DNA from: Nereocystis luetkeana
Taxonomy: Eukaryota > Sar > Phaeophyceae > Laminariales > Laminariaceae
Length of the DNA stretch: 64,000 nucleotides
Assembly: GCA_031213475.1 (NCBI GenBank)
Contig: JARUPZ010000037.1
Span: 1,240,001 to 1,304,000, forward strand
Direction of reading: 5' to 3'
Shown here: piece by piece, positions 10,837 through 22,114 of the stretch
Layout of the letters: every line of letters starts with the position of its first letter
Numbering within the stretch: position 1 is the first letter of the stretch
The notes under the pieces: model-generated
Database searches by the model: none
The model's input: the letters and a program-made list of their open reading frames with translations, nothing else
Told to the model about the DNA's origin: nothing
Made by a program: the position numbers and the translations under genes

Positions 10837-13152
10837 TCTTGAGTATGTATCCCTCTCAGCCTCCAGAACATCTGCTGCCTCTCCGCCAAGGAACTAGTCG
10901 AATTTGCGCCTCATGTGTTTCCGCCGCTCATGGAAGATCTTGAATTCACGCCTCATGTGCTCCGGCCGCTCATGGAAGATCTTGAGTTTAACTGTCAATA
11001 CCCAAACACCAGCTGTGCAATCGAAGATTTCGTCCAAACTCATCTTTGCAAGCTCTGTGTGAAACTTCGCTCAGGAACGTTTGGTGCACCCCTACTGTGC
11101 TCGTTTAAAGATACTGACCTTTGACTCCAAGTAAGTAAGTCGTTTGAAGGTTCAAACGTTCACGCCACCCCCTCAAGCACTAACGTGACTCCGAGTAAGT
11201 AAGTCGTTTGAAAGCACTGACATTCACGCCACGTTTGAAGGTACTGACATGACTCCGAATAAGCAAGTCGTTTGAACGCACTGACGTTCACGCCACCTTC
11301 ACGCCACCCCCCCAAGTACTGACGTGACTCCGCGTAAGTAAGCCGTTTGAAGGCACTGTGACGTTCACGCCACCCCCCAAGCCCGAACAGTGTCCACTGG
11401 TGAGACCCTTTCGTGCTGAAACTAGTCCATGAGTCCTCAAACGTCATTCATCCACCACCACTTCCAGATCGTACCCCTTGTATAACGGTTTTCGTGAAAG
11501 TAGTTGTACAAAGGTGGTGACAAACACCCCCCCAGCACGGAAACTACCTACTGCCTATTGGCATCCCAATCTCACCTTTCGATTCGTGTCTCCAACACTG
11601 GGCCACTAATCTTGGAGAGTCAAATAGGAAGGTATCCTGCTCGGTTACACCATACCTACAGCATGTTTTCCAGCATTAGTCCTGCAATCTAGAGTTCCTA
11701 CAACCATTCTTCTCCGATCAGGCGGATCACCCGATGCTTGGAGACGGACGACATGCTCGGTTACACCATGCCTACAGCATGTTTTCTAGCATTAGTCATG
11801 CAATCTAGAATTCCTATAACCGTTCTTCTCCGATCAGGCGGATCACCCGATGCTTGGAGACGGACGACACAACAGGTGCGAGGTATGCTCAACCACTTCA
11901 TGATCGCTTTCGTAAATGGAGGGAACCTTTAGTTTGGGCATTGGGCATCTGTGGCCTCGCTTTTATAGAAGTGCCCTCCCAATGCGGGGACGAAGCACTT
12001 GAAAATTAGGGTCAACCTTATGTACATGTACAGCAGTGCAGTGCTCAAACGGTGAAGATGCCCAATCGTCATTGGGAACCATGTCAGATACTTGAACAAA
12101 GTCAAGCTCGGTTGATTCTCCGTTCACTGTGTCAGCGACTAAGACGGCGCATGAGTATGCGCGCTGGGGAGGGGCTTTGTTTTCCTATCGGAAACTACCA
12201 GGTTTTCTCTCCTCAGTTTGATTTGCATTGTGTATCTCGTATCCACCGCTTAGGATGCATGTATTTGTTCTGGAAGAGCAGTCACCCTTGCTTCAGGCAA
12301 AGCGCTCCGGATAGAGGCCAGTCTTACGAGGTCCTTTCCACACGAATGTAAAAAAGCGCCTGTTTTCACGGTTTTCCAATATTCGTGCATATGTATGATA
12401 CTATCAGATAACTGTTCACGCATCCCCCAGTATTCGGGCGCTGTGACCACGGGATTGCAACTATTTATGTGTGTGATCCCCGATTCTGTGATACAAACCG
12501 CTGTGTTGACATCCTGGTAGTCGATAATCTAGTGCCGGGTGGGTTGTAACTACCAGTACTAATATGCCCGGTGCCACTAGGTTGATAGGTTTTATTTATT
12601 CGCTGGTGTCGCATTACTATCTCTGCTCTTGGACGGAAAGTGTGCGTCGTGCCTGCCGTATCCAGCATGATGTGATACCAGCTCGGTATGCTGAAGATAC
12701 TATACATACTTTACAGCAGTCGGGATGAATAAAGTGATGCGGCCGTATGTGTTCCACTCGTACTCTGCACGTATTGCGTATGTGTTCTTCACCTTCAACA
12801 ATTCTTTCTACCCGTCGACATCCAGCACAACCAGTGTCCGTGCCCTTTACTTGATTGATCCTAGAGATAGATTTTTCCTGTGGTCACAAACTACACCACA
12901 GTCATCACAATATACGTGGATTTCTTGAAAGTTCCATGTTTGCCAGCCGACAACGACGTTGTTGTCCAGGGGTTCATCGTTCTAAAGGGTGATTATGTAC
13001 GCCCAAACAGCGTAAGGCTCGACATTGTTAGTTTCCGTTATCACCTAACCGAGCAAACGGTCCACGAGAGCATGCGTGTATTAGTACGTACGGCACCTTT
13101 AGCTTGTATCCACACCTGTCGGTTACATTTGGTGTTGAAGACATTATGTGGT
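10837..13152 (+). repeat. Family A copy 1, left arm of a large inverted duplication
   Basis: It matches 16330-18890 in reverse complement for about 2.3 kb. Predicted peptides of 99 and 64 residues at 12052-12351 and 11738-11932 reappear unchanged on the opposite strand at 17151-17450 and 17570-17764, so identity is very high. It holds a 115-bp tandem duplication (11639-11753 and 11754-11868, keyed by CTCGGTTACACCAT) that the other arm also has, so that duplication is older than the inversion. Related, more diverged copies are at 31010-33340 and 45225-48340. No protein is recognised. Confidence 0.9.
11115..11395 (-). repeat. 63-bp minisatellite, about 4 units
   Basis: Units carry GAGTAAGTAAGTCGTTTGAA followed by a CTGACGTTCACGCCAC stretch, starting near 11127, 11190, 11255 and 11325. 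The matching array in the other arm has about 8 units. Confidence 0.85.
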
Positions 13153-13154
13153 CA

Positions 13155-13690
13155 ATTGTTGCAGCGCTACGGGCCCCAGGAGTCGCCCATGTGGGCGACA
13201 GGGTATTCTGTGATGTACGTCGACTGACCTGACCAGTGACGCACGGAGGGGGTATCGTGTAAGGCAGCGATAAAGCCGTAGGATGGCTCGCTGTCATATC
13301 GATATAGGTATACAATGGAGTGTCTTTGGCGGGGGAGGCCTATGTCTGGGTCATGGAAACCCCGTATCGGCTGTAATGGTCCATGCGGGTGCTCTGTGGC
13401 CCTACCTGGGGTTACTCAATCCCAACAAAGAACAAAAGAAACAAGTCAAACCATATCCTGTTCACACAATGTGCATGAGTCTTGCCCACCATGTCCATGT
13501 CAGTTGCCCATCACGTGCATGTCAGTTAATTCCACGTCGCATTCGCTGAGCAATACCAACACTCAACTCTCGTGGCGTCTGGCCACCCCGTGGCCAGAGA
13601 GGACTTAGGAGCGAGGTACGGAGGAAACCCCCATGAGTACTCTCTGAACGAACGACAACAGCTTGCTATCGAGGTCAGACCGAGCCGATA
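13155..13690 (-). repeat. Repeat C, copy 2 (inverted)
   Basis: Reverse complement of 9470-9990 along its whole length, including GGCCACCCCGTGGCCAGAGA and the CATGTC-type units. It abuts the right end of family A copy 1. Confidence 0.85.
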
Positions 13691-13739
13691 GCGGCACGCA
13701 AGAGGAGGTTGGCTGTCACATGGTGAACCCAGGCAGATG

Positions 13740-14010
13740 ACAGAGAGAGGGGAATTTGGAGCACAAGGTCATGAGCTCTGGTGGGGATACGAGAGATCGG
13801 TACCCAGGGAATTTGTTTGGCCCCGAGCACCTGGGCCCGAGGGTTCTCCCGGGCGGAACGAGGGCCCGAATAACTTGGCCCGAGAGCCTTCCTGGGCGGA
13901 ATAAGGCCCAAGTGTCGGGGCCCAAGTTTTTCCCCGGGTGGGATCAGTGTCTCTGCCCGAGCTTCTCCTTGATGGAATCTGATGGGTGACCACGTATCGA
14001 GCCACGAGCT
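13740..14010. repeat. GGCCC-rich degenerate minisatellite
   Basis: Recurring units of about 32 bp with TTGGCCC, GAG, CCGGGCGGAA or CCTGGGCGGAA, and AAGGCCC or AGGGCCC, strongest at 13800-13950. The minus strand reads as a repeating Leu-Gly-Pro peptide, which I take to be a by-product of the repeat. Confidence 0.6.
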
Positions 14011-15784
14011 CTGTCCGGGATGATGGAGTCGGATGGGTGCCAGCAGCGAGGGATATACGTAGAAAGTAAGATAGAGTACATATATTCGGGTAGCACTACT
14101 GCTGTTTATAGCAGTGACCATGCATAACGTATCAGGAAACAGTAGTCACGGCAGGTAGTCACCATCACAGACTCGCGATAAGGCAGCACCAGAAAAGGAA
14201 AAAAGGCCAGGAATCTCTCCGTCCTGACCTCGATTTGTTTTTCGTTCCTGCGCCCGCCTTGACGATTGTTTGCGGCCGGCCTTCGCCTCAGGTGTAACTC
14301 TCGTTTGTTTGCGGCCGTTCTTCGCCTCAGACGTGACTCTCGATTTGTTTTTGTTTTCGGCCCCGCATATCTCGTCTGTGTTTCTTTGTGCGGCCGGTAT
14401 TTTTCTTGCTGTGCGGTACTCGTCGAGCAAACAAATGGGGGGGGTCGGCTGTATTCATTTAGACTACCATGGCAATACGTATGTGTACGACTCTAATAAT
14501 CAGCCCAACCTGAGCGACAGCAGTATTTTCGTGGTCACATGTCACATGTAACTGCTGTTGTTGAAGTATACCTCGCTGCTGGTATCGAAACAGGGAGTAC
14601 TTTTGAATATCGTTGCGGGAGGAGCGCCTTCCGTAGATGGTTCTACGTTTGAAGTTGTACGTAGGAACCGATAACCTACTATGCCCCGAGCCCTGAGTAA
14701 TAGCTGCCTGGAGCAAAGGCGCCTCAACTTGAAAATTACACAGAAAAGCCGTATCCCCGTCTACAATACCATCAGTAGTCTATACACTACCAGGTATACA
14801 GTTTCACACGATGCTCAAAAAGATGAGAAGATGGTATATATTATACGACGACTTGCATTACCGTACGTACACAACTAAGAATATGAATATTAACGATGGT
14901 ACATGTAATGTGGAAAAAGGACAGGGAACCATACTGCTACTACTACTGCTGTACTCTGTACCTGCAGTTTTTTATTTTTTTCTTCCCCGAACAGGGTGAG
15001 CTCTTGATACACGGTTACGCCTACAAGGGGGGCTGGCTCGCAGTACATTTTCTTTTGACAACATTAATGAAGGCTATATAAAATATTACACACTCCCGTA
15101 AAACTGTACCAGGTAGGCCGTATGGCAAAATCCCTAGGGACCATTTCGTACATCTCTCTTCCCATCTTTTCAAGTCATGTTAACGCGTTGAAAAACGACA
15201 TATCAGGATGTACCACACACACCGTATGTACACGAGTACCAGATATCTGGTATTCATACGGGGCATACTACGTTGATGAAGCTGGGTAGAAATGACGATT
15301 TTAAGTCGAAGGCCACATATCATACGTGGAGGGTGTATCCACAGTACATACAGTATTCATACCACTATCAATATAACCGTTCATGGGACTGAAGGTCGCA
15401 CTGCAAAAGCTCTCTAGATCCTTGGGTCCATCGTTCCTCTTTCTTTCACAAGAGTGAAGACGTTTGACTTTGGCCCCACACGTACCTACACACGTACGGG
15501 ATGAGTGTCCCCTACTATCGGGGCAAAGTAATGTTGTTGGAAAGCCGTTCAGCTGTGCAGTGTAAGGCAGGTTACTATTCGGGGGTAGATGAAAGCTACG
15601 TTGAAACAACTGAGGGCACACAACGAGAGTCATAGCGGGTTGTTATGGTCTCCAAGTACCCGATACGTTGGAATTCTACTTCTTTCACCCGTTCGGGTCT
15701 TCTCACCCGGAACGTTGGCATTTCACTGGCTTTCCCCGGTCTTTTGACCCGGTACGTGCCATAGGAAACAACCTTACTCACTAG
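14010..15784 (+). repeat. Family D copy 1, main part
   Basis: It shares long blocks with D copy 2 (24000-25110) and, inverted, with 48480-50070. Shared landmarks are AACAAATGGGGGGGGTCGGC, ACTGTACCAGGTAGGCCGTA (15105), TCCCTAGGGAC and a pair of GGTACGT stretches near 15700. Near 14230-14400 there are three units with TTGTTTGCGGCC or a similar sequence. Scar motifs are at 14788-14796 and 15107-15115. Confidence 0.75.
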
Positions 15785-16068
15785 ATTCCGCGCACATAAT
15801 TAGTCCGTCAATAATAAGAAATAAGAACGGACAACCCAGGCGATGAGAATGTTTGCAAAACTCTGATATGAGGTGATCGTGCTCTTTGTATAATCCCACG
15901 TTCTATTTTGCATACTATGTTGTAGCTTCCGCGCACATAATTAGTCCGTCAATTAGAGGAAATAAGAACGGACAACCCAGGCGATGGGACTGTTTGCAAA
16001 ACTGTGATATGAGGTGATCATGTCCTTTTTATAATGCGACGTTCCATCTTGCGTACTATGTTATGGGA
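15785..16068. repeat. 142-bp tandem duplication
   Basis: Two head-to-tail units (15785-15926 and 15927-16068), each with CCGCGCACATAATTAGTCCG, GAACGGACAACCCAGGCGAT and a TACTATGTT end. Only one unit of the related sequence is seen in D copies 2 and 3. Confidence 0.85.
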
Positions 16069-16329
16069 TACTCGTTACGTGCATACATCCACATGTTTCG
16101 GTGTTGCCTGCCTTGTAGGAGGGTGATTCGTGTGATATGCTGTTATGTATTCATGCTGCCGATAGTGCTCCGCCTGTTTGTTTCGTAAGGCTTTGAAGAT
16201 ACTTGTCTGGTCAATGCATGCAGGCATACTCGTTGCTCATGCTCCGTTTGCCTGCTGCTCGCGCTCGTATGTTTGCTCGTTTTTCATGATCGCACACACA
16301 TGCATGTTCGTTAAACAATGTCTGCGCGG
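16069..16329 (+). repeat. Family D, start segment placed after the main part
   Basis: It matches 22955-23235 (GATACTCG..GCATACATCCACATG, and TTTTCATGATCGCACACACA), which in D copy 2 lies at the start of the element. In this locus the order of D segments is therefore permuted. Confidence 0.65.
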
Positions 16330-16900
16330 GATTGACCACATAATGTCTTCAACACCAAATGCAACCGACAGGTGTGGATACAAGCCAAAGGTGCCGTACG
16401 TACTAATACACGCATGCTCTCGTGGACCGTTTGCTCTGTTAGGTGATAACGGAAACTAACAATGTCGAGCCTTACGCTGTTTGGGCGTACACAATCACCC
16501 TCTAGAACGATGAACCCCTGGACAACAACGTGCATTGTCGGCTGGCAAACATGGAACTTCCAAGAAATCCACGTATATTGTGATGACTGTGGTGTAGTTT
16601 GTGACCACAGGAAACATTTCTCTCTAGGATCAATCAAGTAAAGGGCACGGACACTGGTTGTGCTGGATGTCGACGGGTAGAAAGAATTGTTTAAGGTGAA
16701 GAACACATATGCAATACGTGCAGAGTACGAGTGGAACACATACGGCCGCATTACCTTATTCATCCCGACTGCTGTAAAGTATGTATAGTATCTTCAGCAT
16801 ACCGAGCTGGTATCACATCATGCTGGATACGGCAGGCACGACGCACACTTTCCGTCCAAGAGCAGAGATAGTAATGCGCCACCAACGAATAAATAAAACC

Positions 16901-16916
16901 TACCAGGTACCAGGTA
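16901..16916. repeat. Double TACCAGGTA scar
   Basis: Two overlapping TACCAGGTA motifs sharing a TA. The paralogous left arm has only the single TA at this point (AACCTATCAACC on the reverse strand around 12586), so CCAGGTA was added twice here or lost twice there. This is one of three paired comparisons behind the excision-scar reading. Confidence 0.85.
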
Positions 16917-18119
16917 TCAACCTAGTGGCACCGGGCATATTAGTACTGGTAGTTACAACCCACCCGGCACTAGATTATCGACTACCAGGATGTCAACACA
17001 GCGGTTTGTATCACAGAATCGGGGATCACACACATAAATAGTTGCAATCCCGTGGTCACAGCGCCCGAATACTGGGGGATGCGTGAACAGTTATCTGATA
17101 GTATCATACATATGCACGAATATTGGAAAACCGTGAAAACAGGCGCTTTTTTACATTCGTGTGGAAAGGACCTCGTAAGACTGGCCTCTATCCGGAGCGC
17201 TTTGCCTGAAGCAAGGGTGACTGCTCTTCCAGAACAAATACATGCATCCTAAGCGGTGGATACGAGATACACAATGCAAATCAAACTGAGGAGAGAAAAC
17301 CTGGTAGTTTCCGATAGGAAAACAAAGCCCCTCCCCAGCGCGCATACTCATGCGCCGTCTTAGTCGCTGACACAGTGAACGGAGAATCAACCGAGCTTGA
17401 CTTTGTTCAAGTATCTGACATGGTTCCCAATGACGATTGGGCATCTTCACCGTTTGAGCACTGCACTGCTGTACATGTACATAAGGTTGACCCTAATTTT
17501 CAAGTGCTTCGTCCCCGCATTGGGAGGGCACTTCTATAAAAGCGAGGCCACAGATGCCCAATGCCCAAACTAAAGGTTCCCTCCATTTACGAAAGCGATC
17601 ATGAAGTGGTTGAGCATACCTCGCACCTGTTGTGTCGTCCGTCTCCAAGCATCGGGTGATCCGCCTGATCGGAGAAGAACGGTTATAGGAATTCTAGATT
17701 GCATGACTAATGCTAGAAAACATGCTGTAGGCATGGTGTAACCGAGCATGTCGTCCGTCTCCAAGCATCGGGTGATCCGCCTGATCGGAGAAGAATGGTT
17801 GTAGGAACTCTAGATTGCAGGACTAATGCTGGAAAACATGCTGTAGGTATGGTGTAACCGAACAGGATACCTTCCTATTTGACTCTCCAAGATTAGTGGC
17901 CCAGTGTTGGAGACACGAATCGAAAGGTGAGATTGGGATGCCAATAGGCAGTAGGTAGTTTCCGTGCTGGGGGGGTGTTTGTCACCACCTTTGTACAACT
18001 ACTTTCACGAAAACCGTTATACAAGGGGTACGATCTGGAAGTGGTGGTGGATGAATGACGTTTGAGGACTCATGGACTAGTTTCAGCACGAAAGGGTCTC
18101 ACCAGTGGACACTGTTCGG

Positions 18120-18665
18120 GCTTGGGGGGTGGCGTGAACGTCACAGTGCCTTCAAACGGCTTACTTACGCGGAGTCACGTCAGTACTTGGGGGGGTGGCG
18201 TGAAGGTGGCGTGAACGTCAGTGCGTTCAAACGACTTGCTTATTCGGAGTCATGTCAGTACCTTCAAACGTGGCGTGAACGTCAGTGCCTTCAAACGGCT
18301 TACTTACGCGGAGTCACGTCAGTACTTGGGGGGGCGGCGTGAAGGTGGCGTGAACGTCAGCGCGTTCAAACGAGTTACTTACTCGGAGTTTCGTCAGTAC
18401 CTTCAAACGTGGCGTGCACGTCAGTACCTTCAAACGACTTACTTACTCGGAGTCACGTCAGTACCTTCAAATGTGGCGTGAACGTCAGTGCGTTCAAACG
18501 ACTTACTTACGCGGAGTCAGGTTCAGTACCTACAAACGTGTCGTGAATGTCAGTGCTTTCAAACGACTCACTTATTCGGAGTCACGTCAGTACTTGAGGG
18601 GGTGGCGTGAACGTCTGAACCTTCAAACGACTTATTCACTTGGAGTTAAACGTCAGTATCTTCAA
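18120..18665 (+). repeat. 63-bp minisatellite, about 8 units
   Basis: Unit landmarks TTCAAACGACTTACTTACTC and GGAGTCACGTCAGTAC recur near 18161, 18232, 18296, 18371, 18437, 18499, 18564 and 18627. Units alternate between a GGGGGGGTGGCGTGAA spacer and a CCTTCAAACGTGGCGTG spacer. Family A copies 3 and 4 keep only one or two units. Confidence 0.9.
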
Positions 18666-18890
18666 ACCACCCCAGTAGGGGTGGACCAAACGTTCATGAG
18701 CGAAGTTTCACACAGAGCTTGCAAAGATGTGTTTCGACGAAATTCTCGATTGCACAGCTGGTGTTGGGGCATTGGCAGCCAAACTCAAGATATCCCATGA
18801 GCGGCCGAACCACATGAGGCGCGAATTCGTCCAATTTCGTGGCGGAGAGGCAGCAGAGGTTCTGGAGGGTGAGAGGGATACTCAAGATGT

Positions 18891-19215
18891 GGGCAAGACT
18901 CATGCACAGTGTGTGAACAGGATATGGTTTGACTTGTTTCTTTCTTGATTTTGGGGGTATTGAGTAACCCCAGGTAGGGCCACAGAGCACCCGCATGGAC
19001 CATTACAGCCGATACGGGGTTTTCATGACCCAGACAATGGCCTCCCCCGCTGGGGACACTCCATTGTAGACCTACATCGATATGACAGAGAGCCATCCTA
19101 CGGCTTTATCGCTGCCTTACACGATGCACCCTCTGTGCGTCACTGGTCAGGTCAGTCGACGTACATCACAGAATACCCTGTCGCCCACCTGGGCGACTCC
19201 TGGAACCCGTAGCGC
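18891..19215 (+). repeat. Repeat C, copy 3 (5' shortened)
   Basis: Direct copy of 9655-9985 beginning GGGCAAGACTCATGC. It joins family A copy 2 directly, without the block that lies between C and A at 9990-10836. Confidence 0.85.
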
Positions 19216-19782
19216 TGTAACAGATGTGGCATCAAAATAGGTTTAAAAAACAGTAATATCGGGTACCTGGTATGGAAACACACCTGAAAAATCCTTTCTC
19301 GTGGAAAGGTCCGGGCAACCTCGAAAAATATTCTTTGATTATTTCCCAATTAAAGACACATGTGAAGGTGTTACTTGCTGAACTATAAGGGTAAACAACC
19401 GATCGATTACGCAGTTCAGGGTGATCCTTAGAACGCTTCCTCGCCCTCTGAACGGCCGGATTTTTGAGGTGTCAGCACCGTATACGATTCTACGCTGACC
19501 TTGTTATTTAATACCAGAGGAACCCGGGAAATGTGCCTTTAAGGACCTCACACGCAAGCGCTTCTATAAAATAAACGTTCTAGATGAGAATCGGAACGCA
19601 ACCTAGGCGGTGGATCGCGTACTCGCGGTGCTCTGACGGATGGACTCCTCGTCGAAAACCCGGGAAGGTGGCCGGAGGAAGATAAAGAGGATGTGGACGG
19701 TGTAAGGTCTGAGCTTGAGTAAGGAAGAAAACGAAAATAGATAGAATCGGTACGTCTTGCCATGTACAGCAAGTGGGTGGCA
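19216..19782. other. No gene recognised
   Basis: Unassigned sequence with a TACCTGGTA motif at 19264-19272. No supported coding region. Confidence 0.4.
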
Positions 19783-20330
19783 CGTGATACAGCAGGGTAC
19801 CGCTCTCAGGCCCTATAAAGGACACGCGCTAGGTATAGATCTCTGAGATGGGCTCACTTTTTTTTCGAGAGTTCGAGAAGTGCCCTCATGCAGTAATGAT
19901 CGGATCACGCAGAAAATGAATTCATGAAATGCGGGAGTTTCAAGCAGTTAGAGAGAGCAATCGAAGCACTGTAGACACGATAACGGGCACAACAGGCGAG
20001 GAGGGCCCAAGGGGCTGGGGGTCGAAAGGACTGATATCGCAGATCACTTGGCTTTGACTCAGTCCTTGCTTCACTTACTGTAGTGGTGTTTATTCAACAC
20101 CGGGTGGTCCCGGAACCTCAATATTGGTTCTTTCCCCGAGACCGAAGACGTTCCCTCACCGGGGATCCTCCCTGGCCCTATATGATCCGCCCAGAGGAGC
20201 TTACCAAAGCTCACCATCTGCCCATACAAATAGACATGACGCGGCACTGATCAGCAGTTGTCTCGCGCCATATTATTCTCCTCATAAAGCTGGTCACGAC
20301 AGTCGCAGCGCTCTTTGAACCTCTTACCCC
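19783..20330 (+). repeat. Repeats T1 and E1
   Basis: T1 starts TACAGCAGGGTA and contains CTCAGGCCCTATAAAGGAC, TAGATCTCTGAG and TGATCGGATCACGCAG. E1 follows with AGGGCCCAAGGGGCTGGGG, ATCACTTGGCTTTGACT, CACCGGGTGGTCCCGG and a TGTCTCGCGCCATATTAT block. The T-then-E order recurs at 25121, 37884 and (split by an insertion) 51205/54291. Confidence 0.8.
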
Positions 20331-21120
20331 GGCGGCCGTCGCTACAACACCCTCTCTGCCGGACGCAAAACCATCGTTGACACAAAGCGGATACCCCGGT
20401 ACAAGCCCAGCGACAGCTTGTGCGCTCCTCCTTTCCTCCTTGGCTCTGCGCCGAATCATCACCCCCCCTAGGACGGCGCATGTCAGTGTCGGTCCCAAGC
20501 GAGTCTTCCGGCGATTCTTTAATCCTTCGTTTTTCCTCGGCTCCCCGCCGTTGTAACACCCCCCAACCCGGTGCATGTTAGCGTTGGCGCCCAGATGGCA
20601 TCACGATCATAGACCGCTGCAGCGCGTGCGTTTTCCTCCTCCGCACATCACCGTCGACTTGATGATGCAGCGCCCTCCTCCGTTCCTCCTCGTCTCCCCC
20701 CCGTTGTAACAACCCCCTCAGGCCGGCGCATGTGAGCGTCGGTGCCCAGCGGACACCACAATCATAGATCGCTGCAGCACGTGTGCCTTCCACCTCCGCA
20801 CATCGCCCTCAGCTCGATGTTGCGGCGCCCCTCCTTTCTACGGTGTTGCTCTTGGACGGCGTGGACGGTGTTGAGAAGAGCGGCTTTCCTGGGACTTGTA
20901 CGTTTTTCAGTCTTCCTCTTCCCTTTATCGTGATCGACGCGATGGTGCAGCGCCCCTTGTTTTCGCGGTGCTGTCCTTGGATAGTGGTAAGAATAACGCC
21001 GGTCCTGACCTTCGTGCGGATGTTTTTCAGCCTTCCTCCCCCGTCTGCCCAATGTTACAGCGCCTCTTCTTCCCGCGGTGCTGATCTTGGACGGTGGCGA
21101 GAAGAGCGGCTGTCCTGACC
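20330..21120 (+). repeat. Family B GC-rich array, ~161-bp units
   Basis: Degenerate units start with CGTTGTAACACCCCCC or similar (20345, 20540, 20700), then a GGCGCATGTGAGCGTCGG stretch and ATCATAGACCGCTGCAG. From about 20820 a shorter unit takes over (GTGCAGCGCC, GGTGCT, CTTGGACGG, GAAGAGCGG). The counterpart at 43379-43660 has fewer units. Confidence 0.75.
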
Positions 21121-22114
21121 CTCTTACATCCTTCACGACTGGCAACTGCCAGTGCCGCATGTGTGTAGCAAGCTCGCAGCTTGTACTCACCAGTGAAAAA
21201 CATGTTTTTGTTCTTGCCTCACCTGTATTTGAGATAGGGAGCCCTTCTCGAAGGCTTCCATCCGCACCTTGATAAAAACCTAAACGTTCGCCCTTTTAAC
21301 CGGACACATATTCCACTGTAAGCTACCATCGTCTTATCACACACCCTCACCTTTAACGAAGACTTCCGAGACTTCTGCCAGTTCTTCGTCGTATGGTTAT
21401 ATGTGGCCACACTGCCTAGACACTGCAGTGAATGCCCAACTTGCCCCTCTTTGTATATCGGCCCGCTTGTCTGTATCTATCTATCTAACCTGTCGTAACG
21501 GTTCACGGATTGATATTCAAATATACTTGCGTACTGGACTACGTAGATATTGCAACATTTCACATATCTTGGACAGACGTTCCAATGTGCACGCACAGTG
21601 AACAGCATCGATGCTGCCGTCATTCACTTTCCTTCGCCAGACGGTTTCTCGGTGCCTTCAGCAAACGTTTCTACGTAAGCTAACATCCACCTATCTCTCT
21701 GAAGTTTATCCATATGTTTTTAGTCTCTCTTTGTGCGGATACCATTTTTCTAACTATTGTGTGTGTGCTTCCCTCCCGAAGATGATCTCAAACTTCCCTC
21801 TACACACGTTCCGAATGTTGAGGTGGTTCCGTATTATGGGTTTTCCACGGGATGTATGAAGTTCATGATGAGTGTTCCTTTTACTTTGCCCTCATCGTAT
21901 AGTTTGGAGCCTATTTCGTACACTTCGCGTTCTTGAATGAACTAGAACGAGCAAATGTGGAGGCGGATTTTGCATATGGGTTCACCACGGGCTGTAACAA
22001 GTTAATGATTTAGTCCTCTTTCTACGTTGGCCTCCTCCGATGGTATACATTTCGATTTCGCATACTTCGCGTGCTTCAACTTACTGTCGCTACAAGTACT
22101 CAAGGTTGATACCT
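21120..22114 (+). repeat. Family B, unique part
   Basis: Diverged direct repeat of 43700-44800: CACTGTAAGCTACCATCGTC, CAAATATACTTGCGTACTGG and GAAGTTCATGATG occur in the same order. Here the CAAATATACTTGCG block is single (21400-21600); at 44019-44456 it is tandemly triplicated. Confidence 0.7.

Larger units (their letters stand above)
16330..18890 (-). repeat. Family A copy 2, right arm of the inverted duplication
   Basis: Reverse complement of 10837-13152 with very few differences. Two differences stand out: a 14-bp insertion (CCAGGTA twice) at 16903-16916 where the left arm has a bare TA at 12586-12587, and an expanded 63-bp minisatellite at 18120-18665. The arms enclose about 3.2 kb (13153-16329). 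No protein is recognised. Confidence 0.9.

Noticed and set aside
13675..14121. Leu-Gly-Pro repeat protein on the minus strand
   Set aside because: It follows from a GGCCC-rich minisatellite; no start context or homologue recognised.
12052..17450. Conserved genes, because identical proteins appear on both strands
   Set aside because: The identity is at DNA level across whole repeat arms, in all frames and beyond the ORFs; it reflects recent duplication and not protein selection.
18120..18665. CRISPR-like array
   Set aside because: Units are adjacent degenerate tandem repeats without unique spacers, in a eukaryotic repeat; the same applies to the arrays at 57.5 and 59 kb.
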